Made by a program: the position numbers and the translations under genes | In this document: positions 52,925-59,806 of the stretch, in pieces | Position numbering within the stretch: position 1 is the stretch's first letter | Layout: each line of letters starts with the position of its first letter | Notes under the pieces: model-generated | Told to the model about the DNA's origin: nothing | Database searches by the model: none | Seen by the model: only the letters and a program-made list of their open reading frames with translations | DNA from: Clostridiaceae bacterium | GTDB lineage: Bacteria; Bacillota; Clostridia; Lachnospirales; Lachnospiraceae | Reading direction: 5' to 3' | Assembly: GCA_910575585.1 (NCBI GenBank) | Contig: CAJTGF010000028.1 | Coordinates: 1-64,000 of the forward strand | DNA: 64,000 bases

Positions 52925-53794
52925 TTAGTGCGCCGCGAAAATGGATTTAGCAAGTGCGCCGGATTTGAACAGGGAAAAGCAGAGGATCACCGTATAAGCA
53001 GCAAGGGAGAATATCGCGCTGTGTAGGTTGTCCGCCACTGTTATGTTGTTCACCAGCACCGCGTAAATGCCGACGCACACCATAATGAGGAAGCCTTGAA
53101 AGCCGATAGCGAACAGGGCTTTTAAGTAGTTGTTGCCGATCTGCCCCCACTCTTTATTTGTCATTGTTGCAAATGGGATAGGCGACACGGAACAGTAAAG
53201 GTAAATTTCTATCATTCTGCCGTAGAGGACAACGGTTATCAGTACGGACATGATTTTCATGCAAAGGCTCACAAGGCTTGTTTCCATAACCAGTAATAAA
53301 AGTTCGGGGATTTCCATTGCGTCAAGCCCCTCCTGCATGGAAGCAAGGGCGACGGCAACGTCAATTTCTGTGCTGCCGCTTATCACCCCCGCCGCGCCGG
53401 AAACGACGTGCTGCGCAACGTCAAAGACTGCCATAGTAATATCAAAGGTGTGGGTGACAAGGTACACCGCCACCCACGCCTTGAAAAACCACTTGAAAAA
53501 CATAAATGTGTCAACGTCGTGCATATTGTTCTTTTCCGTAACCATGCTGATAAGCTCCACGCATAGGACGTAGGTAATGACAAGCCCCGCAATGGGGACT
53601 ATGACATTTTCTGATAACGTGCGTATCATGTTGAAAATGCCAGCGTTCCAGCCCTGCGGGGTCTGCCCTACCTCTGCGGCAATCGTGCCGACTTTCTCGT
53701 TTACGTCCCCGAACATAGTTGACAGGTTCCCGTTAATGGCTCCTATGAGGATTTCCTTTATCCATTCCGTGATCGCGTCAAGTATGCTCTGCAT
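52925..53794 (-). CDS. VirB6/TrbL-like conjugal membrane protein (CD1112 family)
   Basis: This is a 289-residue polytopic membrane protein with about six hydrophobic segments and an amphipathic N-terminus (ILDAITEWIKEILIGAINGNLSTMFGDVNEKV). The pattern and the position between Maff2 and PrgI identify the TrbL/VirB6-like inner channel component of Tn1549-like elements. The ribosome site is weak. The stretch 52750-52924 upstream of the methyltransferase has no gene. Confidence 0.9.
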   Translation of the reverse strand: MQSILDAITEWIKEILIGAINGNLSTMFGDVNEKVGTIAAEVGQTPQGWNAGIFNMIRTLSENVIVPIAGLVITYVLCVELISMVTEKNNMHDVDTFMFFKWFFKAWVAVYLVTHTFDITMAVFDVAQHVVSGAAGVISGSTEIDVAVALASMQEGLDAMEIPELLLLVMETSLVSLCMKIMSVLITVVLYGRMIEIYLYCSVSPIPFATMTNKEWGQIGNNYLKALFAIGFQGFLIMVCVGIYAVLVNNITVADNLHSAIFSLAAYTVILCFSLFKSGALAKSIFAAH

Positions 53795-53813
53795 AGGCTC
53801 TTACCCGCGCTTT

Positions 53814-54029
53814 TTAACCGAACAGCCCGGAAAGCAGGGGTACAAGGGTCATGCCGATCAGCGCAACGCCGCCGCCCGCCATGAGCTGCTTCATGCCCTG
53901 TGATTTCGCGCCGGGGTTGTCGTTGCCGTAGCCCTCCATGAGATTGATTACGCCCCAAATGCCAAGCCCTGCTCCAAGTGCGATAACAAGTGTCTGCAAA
54001 ACGTCTACTGCGCTGTTGAAAAATGCCAT
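53814..54029 (-). CDS. Maff2-family small membrane protein
   Basis: This is a protein of about 71 residues with two membrane segments (residues 8-30 and 48-70) and the conserved GIWGVINLMEGYGNDNPGAKSQGMKQLMAGGGVALIG block, identifying the VirB2-like Maff2 family. It may be a pilin-like or channel subunit. It is the first of the secretion genes read leftwards, after a long non-coding palindromic region. ATG 54029 has AAAGGA upstream. Confidence 0.9.
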   Translation of the reverse strand: MAFFNSAVDVLQTLVIALGAGLGIWGVINLMEGYGNDNPGAKSQGMKQLMAGGGVALIGMTLVPLLSGLFG

Positions 54030-54323
54030 GAATATATCCTTTCTGCCGCGTCTGCGGCTGTCCGGCAAGCGGACAAAAGGCGGTCAGCGAATGGTCGCCG
54101 CCGCATAAAAAAACCGCCCTGTATGAAAGGCGGTGTCCCCACGCTGCGTAACTTCTGCGGCGCGGCGGTATTCAGTTGTAAGGGGGTGGGCGGTACGCTG
54201 CCCGGTAGGGGCGCGTATCAGATAGCCCGTGTTTACGTTTTTGATTTCAGATCAGCTCCTTAAAAATATTTTTTATGAATGACAGGTAGGAAAGGGTCTT
54301 TTATCCGTAGCCGTCGGCGGTGT

Positions 54324-54459
54324 GGGAATGTGGGTAACTGGCTGTCTTATGGGGCTGTGGGAAACGCTGTTTGCAGGACGTGGGAAAGCCGCACTTTGGC
54401 TTTTCCACGTGCTGTGAATGGCGTTTTCCATAGCCCCATAGCCTGTTATCCACATTTCC
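54324..54459 (+). ncRNA. 136-base imperfect palindrome with wobble-type mismatches
   Basis: Two arms of about 62-67 bases (54324-54390 and 54398-54459) are near reverse complements around a seven-base loop. One arm has a five-base bulge. Of about eleven other differences roughly nine are G-U or U-G pairs when the plus strand is folded, and would be A-C mismatches on the minus strand. It sits in the otherwise empty 54030-54483 interval ahead of Maff2. No plus-strand promoter could be set. Confidence 0.55.
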
Positions 54460-54483
54460 ATGCCGCAAATCTTTTACGCCCTT

Positions 54484-54678
54484 TCACTGTTTCGGGACAA
54501 GCCCCATGCGGCGGGCTATTTCCTCCGCGTAAAGCTCCACATAGCGGCGTTCCATTTCCTCCCGCCACTGCCAATACTCCTGTATTGCTGTGTCAATGGC
54601 GACTGCCATATCCAGCAGCCACTTCATTTCAAGCTGCTTCCGCTGCTTCTCCTGTTTCTTTCTGATACGCTTATTCAT
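54484..54678 (-). CDS. Small basic ICE protein (64 residues)
   Basis: This is a 64-residue helical protein beginning MNKRIRKKQEKQRKQLEMKW with the conserved-looking DTAIQEYWQWREEMERRYVELYAEEIARRM. I do not recognise a family. The start at 54678 overlaps the upstream small gene and has an AGGAGG site; the longer frame upstream is a shadow. It is probably part of the transfer operon. Confidence 0.55.
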   Translation of the reverse strand: MNKRIRKKQEKQRKQLEMKWLLDMAVAIDTAIQEYWQWREEMERRYVELYAEEIARRMGLVPKQ

Positions 54679-54838
54679 TTCTTGCGTCCTCCTGTAAATG
54701 CGCCCGGTTCTTCTCGTAAAGCCGTTCGCAATCCTTGATAAATTTCCGCAGGGCGGCTTGCCGCCGCTGTTCCTCCCGGATTTTGGGGTTGACAAGCAGG
54801 GTGAACCGCCGCCTGTCAGTTCCGGGGTGTTCATTCAT
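54671..54838 (-). CDS. Small basic ICE protein (55 residues)
   Basis: This is a 55-residue basic protein (NEHPGTDRRRFTLLVNPKIREEQRRQAALRKF). It is coupled by eight-base overlaps with the traG remnant upstream and the next small gene downstream. It is of unknown family and resembles the small genes that follow traG in Tn1549-like operons. Confidence 0.5.
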   Translation of the reverse strand: MNEHPGTDRRRFTLLVNPKIREEQRRQAALRKFIKDCERLYEKNRAHLQEDARNE

Positions 54839-55106
54839 GGTCTGTGTCCTCCTGTAAGCCCTCCCCGTCAATCTCGTAGTAGTCAAATTCTTCCTCCGGC
54901 TTCACAATGGCGGGGCGGCGTTTGATGTGCTTTTCCATGTCAAAGGCGTTTTTCGGGTCTGCGTCGGAAAGGTACTTGTATTTCGGGTGTTTTGTGATGT
55001 CAAATTTATCCGAAAAGAACGGGCGCACCCCGCGCACCTGTAAAATACACTTGCCCCCGTCCATAACGGCGATTTCGTCCTGTGTCATAAGCTCTTTGAC
55101 ACATTG
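54831..55106 (-). pseudogene. C-terminal fragment of the TraG/VirD4 coupling protein
   Basis: The open frame (QCVKELMTQDEIAVMDGGKC, then ILQVRGVRPFFSDKFDITKHPKYKYLSD) matches the end of VirD4-type coupling proteins of this ICE family, normally about 600 residues. Only about 91 residues remain. Upstream the frame meets a stop and the DNA changes abruptly to AT-rich sequence at about 55106-55115. The Walker-containing part is missing from here and may lie beyond the window if an insertion caused the break. The fragment could still start at ATG 55088. Confidence 0.8.
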
Positions 55107-55210
55107 TCAAGTGAAGAATTCATTCCTTTTGCTTTTTCATACACGGAATCTTGTAGATGTTCTATAAATGTGCTAAACTATAGCAAATCAGAATATAAGG
55201 AGAAATATAT

Positions 55211-55453
55211 ATGCGTATTTGGAAAATAGTATTTTCGGTTCTGACAGTTGTTTTTGGTTCTATTGGATTGATGAAATTACTGCCTTATGATATAACGTTA
55301 CCTATTATGTTTGTGTTTATGGGATTAGTTATGTCATTAAATGCGAAAGAATGCTATGATAAAAAATCGAAAACAGATGCTGCTATTTTTGGCGGAGTAG
55401 CAATTTTTGTTTATGCAGTCACAGCATTTAATTTGGTTAGCCGATTGCTATAA
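55211..55453 (+). CDS. DUF3953-like small membrane protein
   Basis: This is an 80-residue protein with three hydrophobic segments (about residues 5-22, 28-45 and 58-78) and no catalytic motif. It resembles the DUF3953 family of Firmicutes. It is the first gene of the AT-rich array and is preceded by AAGGAG in the boundary motif. Its function is unknown. Confidence 0.7.
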   Translation: MRIWKIVFSVLTVVFGSIGLMKLLPYDITLPIMFVFMGLVMSLNAKECYDKKSKTDAAIFGGVAIFVYAVTAFNLVSRLL

Positions 55454-55476
55454 TTCAAATTTGCGAGGGAAAATAT

Positions 55477-55962
55477 ATGATTAGAATAAGACCATATAAA
55501 GCTTCGGATGTAGATACGATATTATCGTGGTGTCAAGATGAAAAAGCATTTTATCAATGGACAGCAGGTGTACTTGGTAATTACCCAATAACACAAAATG
55601 AATTTTGCTTTGTTGAATCTCTAATGCCGTTTACTGCATTTGATGAAACTGGAATTGTTGGTTTTTTTACACTAAGGAATCCTGATGAATCTTTGGATGA
55701 ATTACGCTTTGGATTTGTTATTATAAATCCTCACAAGAGAGGAAAAGGCTATGGAAAAGCTATGCTCCAGTTAGGTCTAAAATTTGCATTTGAAATATAT
55801 GGAGCAAAAAAAGTATCATTGGGTGTTTTTGAGAATAATCTTCCAGCTTATTACTGTTATAAGGCAGTCGGTTTTAGCGACGTAGTTCTTGATACAACAG
55901 AAAGATATTGTATTCTGGGTGAGGAATGGAAGTGCAAAGAATTGATTATGGAAAATAGATAG
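55477..55962 (+). CDS. GNAT-family N-acetyltransferase (array gene 1)
   Basis: This is a 161-residue GNAT: VIINPHKRGKGYGKAMLQLGLKFAF is the acetyl-CoA loop and VSLGVFENNLPAYYCYKAVGF the C-terminal motif. It resembles RimJ/RimL-type enzymes; the substrate is unknown. It is AT-rich, unlike the ICE genes, and has its own ribosome site within the shared boundary motif. Confidence 0.9.
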   Translation: MIRIRPYKASDVDTILSWCQDEKAFYQWTAGVLGNYPITQNEFCFVESLMPFTAFDETGIVGFFTLRNPDESLDELRFGFVIINPHKRGKGYGKAMLQLGLKFAFEIYGAKKVSLGVFENNLPAYYCYKAVGFSDVVLDTTERYCILGEEWKCKELIMENR

Positions 55963-56010
55963 ATTCCAGTTTATAGATTTGAACAAATCGGTATTTAAGG
56001 AGTTGTTGAA

Positions 56011-56499
56011 ATGGAGATTAGATACATCACCAAAGATGATAATCCTCTTGAAATAAGCAAAATATATGAAAGTAGTTGGAAATACGCATATAAAAACATT
56101 ATTCCTCAAAACTATCTTAATAGTATTCCAACGGGGCAATGGGCTAATAGTATCAATAAAATTGGTATGAATAACCTTGTTCTGATAGAACATGGGCGTC
56201 TTATAGGTACTGCAAGTTTCTGTAAATCAAGATGGGAAAAATACAGCGAATATGGAGAAATCGTTTCCATATATTTTTTGCCTGATTACATTGGAAAAGG
56301 ATACGGTAGGTTATTGCTTAACAAGTGTATTAAAGAATTAAAACAATGCGGATTTAGTAAAGTGCTTTTATGGGTTTTGGAGGATAATCATAGAGCAAGA
56401 AAATTTTATGAAAAAAACGGATTTATTTATTCAGAAGTATTTCGGGATGATAATATCGGTGGGAAAGATATAAGAGAGGTATTGTATTTCCTTGTATAG
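56011..56499 (+). CDS. GNAT-family N-acetyltransferase (array gene 2)
   Basis: This is a 162-residue GNAT with YFLPDYIGKGYGRLLLNKCI as the cofactor loop and VLLWVLEDNHRARKFYEKNGF near the C-terminus. It is about as distant from the neighbouring GNATs as from other families, so the array is not a recent tandem duplication. AAGGAG precedes the ATG. Confidence 0.9.
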   Translation: MEIRYITKDDNPLEISKIYESSWKYAYKNIIPQNYLNSIPTGQWANSINKIGMNNLVLIEHGRLIGTASFCKSRWEKYSEYGEIVSIYFLPDYIGKGYGRLLLNKCIKELKQCGFSKVLLWVLEDNHRARKFYEKNGFIYSEVFRDDNIGGKDIREVLYFLV

Positions 56500-56528
56500 A
56501 TAAATTCAAATTTGTGAGGATGAATGTG

Positions 56529-57059
56529 ATGCGTGAATTGATGTTGGTTAGGCCATCTAAACTATATGCAAAACAAGTCATGTCATATAAAGAAGAAATG
56601 TTACAATGTGGAGATAGTTTTGATGGTTGTGCAGGTCTTGAAGATGTCCAATCATTTGATGAGTGGATTGACTTTGAGAGAAGATTAAGAGAAAAATATA
56701 AAAGCGGATATGTTCCATCAGAAGTGTTTTTAGCGGTAAGGCGAAAAGACGATTTTGTTGTTGGTATGATTGATTTTCGACACCCATTATCGGATTTTCT
56801 CAAAAATTTTGGGGGTAATATTGGATATAGTGTTCGTCCGTCAGAAAGACGAAAAGGTTATGCGTCTGAAATGCTGGGATTAGTTTTACCTTTTTGCCGT
56901 GCGTTTGGAGAAAGCAAGGTTTTAGTAACCTGCGATAAGGGAAATGTAGCTTCGCAAAGGACGATTATTAAAAACGGTGGAGTGATGGAAAATGAAATTG
57001 TTGATACAGTGGGATTAAGTAAAAGCGGCATTATTCAAAGATTTTGGATTTCAATATAG
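56529..57059 (+). CDS. GNAT-family N-acetyltransferase (array gene 3)
   Basis: This is a GNAT of about 176 residues: IGYSVRPSERRKGYASEMLGLVLPF and VLVTCDKGNVASQRTIIKNGGVMENEI are the family motifs, the latter like proteins often annotated as YitI or RimI relatives. ATG 56529 lies nine bases after GAGG; earlier GTG or ATG starts at 56514 and 56520 are too close to it. The substrate is unknown. Confidence 0.88.
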   Translation: MRELMLVRPSKLYAKQVMSYKEEMLQCGDSFDGCAGLEDVQSFDEWIDFERRLREKYKSGYVPSEVFLAVRRKDDFVVGMIDFRHPLSDFLKNFGGNIGYSVRPSERRKGYASEMLGLVLPFCRAFGESKVLVTCDKGNVASQRTIIKNGGVMENEIVDTVGLSKSGIIQRFWISI

Positions 57060-57120
57060 TGTCTTTCTCAACCATTTCCAGTTTGACATACTGGGAAATC
57101 GCAATTTAAAGGAGAAAATT

Positions 57121-57489
57121 ATGAATATAGAACAATTTTGGAAAGCCGTTCTTGCCCAAGATGAAAGAGAAATTAGAAAATACTTTCATGCAGAAGCCTA
57201 TGTAAATTGGCATTGCACCAACGAGCATTTTACGGTGGATGAATATATTGTTGCGAATTGTGAGTACCCCGGAGAATGGGACGGACTCGTTGAAAGAGTA
57301 GAAATTGTGAATGATTTAATTATTACAGTTGTTCGTATCTATCCCAAAGATAGAAGTATTTCTTTTCATGTGACTTCGTTTATTCAAACAAAAAACGATA
57401 AAATTACAGCAATGGACGAATATTATGCCGATGATGGAATGGCACCACAATGGAGATTGGATAAACGCATTGGAACACCTATCAAATAA
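57121..57489 (+). CDS. NTF2-like (SnoaL-type) protein
   Basis: This is a 122-residue protein of the nuclear transport factor 2 fold: EQFWKAVLAQDEREIRKYFHAEAYVNWHCTNEHFTVDEYI at the start and HVTSFIQTKNDKITAMDEYYADDG near the end, which is the conserved cone-shaped pocket pattern. Members are small enzymes or binding proteins; the ligand is unknown. It is the last gene of the array and is followed by a strong terminator. Confidence 0.8.
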   Translation: MNIEQFWKAVLAQDEREIRKYFHAEAYVNWHCTNEHFTVDEYIVANCEYPGEWDGLVERVEIVNDLIITVVRIYPKDRSISFHVTSFIQTKNDKITAMDEYYADDGMAPQWRLDKRIGTPIK

Positions 57490-57505
57490 ATCCCAGTTTA
57501 TTCTG

Positions 57506-57538
57506 GAAGCCGGAGAATAGGGAACCCGGCTTCTTTTT
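57506..57538 (+). terminator. Terminator of the array
   Basis: GAAGCCGG (57506-57513) pairs with CCGGCTTC (57526-57533), followed by TTTTT. It lies 17 bases after the stop of the NTF2-like gene. Confidence 0.8.
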
Positions 57539-57551
57539 CATGTGCAGGCGG

Positions 57552-57584
57552 AAAGAAAACCCTTCTCCCAAAAAGAGAGAAGGG
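57552..57584 (-). terminator. Terminator of the serine recombinase gene
   Basis: On the minus strand CCCTTCTC and GAGAAGGG (57584-57577 and 57567-57560) form a stem followed by TTTTCTTT. It lies just after the recombinase stop at 57593. Confidence 0.8.
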
Positions 57585-57592
57585 CATTGCCG

Positions 57593-59248
57593 TTATTCTG
57601 TTACCGCCGGTATCTCACCGACAAAGTTATAAATGATTTTGATTTCCTGAAATTTCTCCCCGTCAATCTTTTTCACCTCCCCCACCAGAATCCGGCTGAT
57701 AAGGCGGTTTAAGATACTCTCGTCCAGTTCCCGGACTGCGGCGTACTGCCTGATTTCCCGGATAAAGGTGCGGACATCGTTTTCCTGTTCATTCGAGCGG
57801 CGTAGGGAGAGTGCCAGTTCTTTTAGCTGCTTCTGGTTTTCCTCCTGTTCCCGTTCCATTGCCGCCGTCAGCTTCACAAACCGCTGCTCGGACAGGATTC
57901 CCTTTGCCTTGTCGGTATACAGGTTCAAAAACATATCGTCAATCTCCCGGTTCCTTGCTTCCAGCCGTTCCCGCTCCTTCTCCATCTCCGAAGCGTCCGC
58001 CAGATACCGCCGCTCCATGCGGCTGCTGATCCGCTGGTAGAACGATTCCACGTCTTTCAGCGCCATTGCCGCAAGTTCCTGAATATCCTTCAGCACAAGG
58101 TTGTACAAGTCCCTCGCTTCCACCTTATGGCTGGTGCAGGCATCCTTCCCCAGCCGATTATATGTCTGGCAGATATAATACGCTTTGTCTATCGGCTCCC
58201 GTTCCTCGCCGGTAAAGCGGTTCTTCCCGGTTCTGCCTACCTTCTCATAGCGTACCTGCATGGACTTCCCACAGGTGGCGCAGTAAATAATGCCGTGGAA
58301 CAGGTTGTAGAAGGGGCAGGCGTTCCCCTCCATGATAGGCGGGCGGCGGTCAATGAGTTCCTGCACCTTCTCCCAGTCCTCCGGGCTTACGATAGCTTCA
58401 TGGCAGCCCTCAAGCACTTCCCATTCCTCACGGGGAATGATGTCATAGGTATTGGAGCGGATTCCCTTCTGGTGTGTCCGGCAGACAAGATGTGCGCCTT
58501 TGTAAAATGGGTTCCGCAGGATATGGCTGATCCGTGCGCTTCCCCACGAATAATAATTCACGTCACATTCCGTATTGCTTTTTACCCGTGTGATGGGGAT
58601 TTTATCCTCCATAAGCTGTTTGGCTATCCGCATACACCCCCAGCCGTTTAAGGCAAGGTCAAAAATTTTATGGATAGTCGGCGCAGTGTCCGGGTCAAGG
58701 ATAAGATGCCCCTTTTCCTCCGGGTCACGCATCAGACCAAGGGGCGGCTGCCCGCCGCAGAATTTCCCCTGGCGGGAGCGTGTCATGCGCCCAGCCAGCA
58801 CTTTCTTTGAAATATCCCGGCTGTACATATCATTCAGGATATTTTTAAACGGCGTAATGTCCATTTCCTGCCTTGTCAGGCTGTCCACGCCGTCCGTGAC
58901 CGCTATATACCTTACATTGTGTTTCGGGAAAAAGATTTCGATATAACTGCCCGCTTCAATATAGTTCCTCCCAAGCCTTGAAAGGTCTTTGGTTATCACG
59001 CAGCCCACCTTCCCCGCTTCAATGTCGGCAATCAGACGCTTAAACGAAGGGCGGTTGAAATTCCTTCCCGTATACCCGTCGTCCACGTAATACTCGTACC
59101 GGGGCATACCGTTCTTTTCAGCGTAATCTTTGAGCATAAGTTTCTGGTTCGAGATGCTCATGCTTTCATTCTGGCTGCCGTCATCAAGGGAAATCCTGCA
59201 ATAGAGGGCGGTTATTTTCTGATTCGATAGATGATTTTTCCTGCTCAT
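57593..59248 (-). CDS. Large serine recombinase (TndX/TnpX type)
   Basis: This is a 551-residue recombinase. The N-terminal resolvase domain has the catalytic serine region YCRISLDDGSQNESMSISNQ and DDGYTGRNFNRPSF, and later KDLSRLGRNYIEAGSYIE. A Recombinase domain and a zinc-ribbon (CATCGKSM..YICQTY..CTSHKV) follow, then a coiled-coil C-terminus. Such enzymes excise and insert Tn4451- or Tn5397-like elements at short dinucleotide targets. The gene lies at the left end of the second element, as expected. GAAGGAG precedes the start. Confidence 0.93.
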   Translation of the reverse strand: MSRKNHLSNQKITALYCRISLDDGSQNESMSISNQKLMLKDYAEKNGMPRYEYYVDDGYTGRNFNRPSFKRLIADIEAGKVGCVITKDLSRLGRNYIEAGSYIEIFFPKHNVRYIAVTDGVDSLTRQEMDITPFKNILNDMYSRDISKKVLAGRMTRSRQGKFCGGQPPLGLMRDPEEKGHLILDPDTAPTIHKIFDLALNGWGCMRIAKQLMEDKIPITRVKSNTECDVNYYSWGSARISHILRNPFYKGAHLVCRTHQKGIRSNTYDIIPREEWEVLEGCHEAIVSPEDWEKVQELIDRRPPIMEGNACPFYNLFHGIIYCATCGKSMQVRYEKVGRTGKNRFTGEEREPIDKAYYICQTYNRLGKDACTSHKVEARDLYNLVLKDIQELAAMALKDVESFYQRISSRMERRYLADASEMEKERERLEARNREIDDMFLNLYTDKAKGILSEQRFVKLTAAMEREQEENQKQLKELALSLRRSNEQENDVRTFIREIRQYAAVRELDESILNRLISRILVGEVKKIDGEKFQEIKIIYNFVGEIPAVTE

Positions 59249-59356
59249 AGGCTTCTCCTTCTATGAACAGGGACACGATACTATGATAATACCATGCCCC
59301 CGCCATTCTTTCAACTGTTTTATGCCGGATTTCCGTTTTTTCTCCGGTTCCGTCCT

Positions 59357-59530
59357 TTAGCTGGCTTGCCGTTTTTGCCATTCCTCAAACCGTTCACAGG
59401 TCTGCCGTTCAATAAGCTGCTCAAAGGCTTCCCGCATGGTCTGGCTTCCCGCAAACTCACGGGACACGATAAACTGCACCTTTTTCTTTTTGTTCCGGCT
59501 CTGCGCCGGGCGGTCTGCTTGTTTTGCCAT
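59357..59530 (-). CDS. Small basic protein upstream of the recombinase
   Basis: This is a 57-residue protein (MAKQADRPAQSRNKKKKVQF, then a helical C-terminus with REAFEQLIERQTCERFEEW). GGAGG lies eight bases before ATG 59530. It looks like a small DNA-binding or recombination-directing partner of the recombinase, but no family is recognised. It ends 109 bases before the recombinase start. A basic N-terminus precedes a single helix. Confidence 0.55.
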   Translation of the reverse strand: MAKQADRPAQSRNKKKKVQFIVSREFAGSQTMREAFEQLIERQTCERFEEWQKRQAS

Positions 59531-59605
59531 AGGCATTTACCTCCATAAAGATACCCGGACGGCTCCGTCCGGGCGTGTGTCGTGTGCTGCCGGGCAGGTG
59601 GGAGC

Positions 59606-59782
59606 CTGACAACGGGGTCTGACAACGGACGTTAAAAAACCCCGCACACAAAACCCGGCTTCCCGTTTCCTGTCCTGATTGATTTTCTTTCTATTTTTCC
59701 GTTGCTTTCGTTGTCAGGAAAAGAAAAAGCCCGGAAATACGGCATTTGCAGGCTCTCTTCCCGGCAACGGGCTTGACAACGG
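59606..59782. repeat. Iteron-like TGACAACGG repeats
   Basis: CTGACAACGG occurs at 59606-59615 and 59619-59628 (13-base period), its reverse complement at 59709-59718, and TTGACAACGG near 59773-59782. A related GCCGACAACCGG lies at about 59795. They fill the non-coding interval 59531-59806 between the small gene and the VapE gene. Short spaced repeats beside a helicase-primase pair are what an origin or regulator-binding site looks like. Confidence 0.5.
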
Positions 59783-59806
59783 GAGGGGCAACCAGCCGAC
59801 AACCGG

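Larger units (their letters stand above)
29300..55106. mobile_element. Tn916/Tn1549-like integrative conjugative element, truncated at traG
   Basis: The block holds, in order, integrase, excisionase, HTH and sigma regulators, orf9-like repressor, MobC, relaxase, anti-restriction fusion, topoisomerase III and the type IV secretion set. Its GC content is visibly higher than that of the glycan locus it abuts. The left boundary is somewhere in 29280-29450. On the right the recognisable element stops inside traG at about 55106. The TetR-M23-KTR operon and a GNAT gene are cargo. No known antibiotic-resistance gene was recognised. Confidence 0.85.
55184..57114 (+). repeat. Recurring boundary motifs of a single-gene cassette-like array
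   Basis: Each gene in this AT-rich block is preceded by a version of CAAAT-CGNN-ATTT-N-GGAG that ends in its ribosome site: 55184-55202, 55456-55468, 55984-56002, 56507-56519 and 57095-57114. The forms at 55456 and 56507 (CAAATTTGNGAGG) are shared, as are those at 55984 and 57095. Spacing is 500-600 bases, one gene per unit. CCAGTTT also recurs near 55966, 57078 and 57493. Confidence 0.55.
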
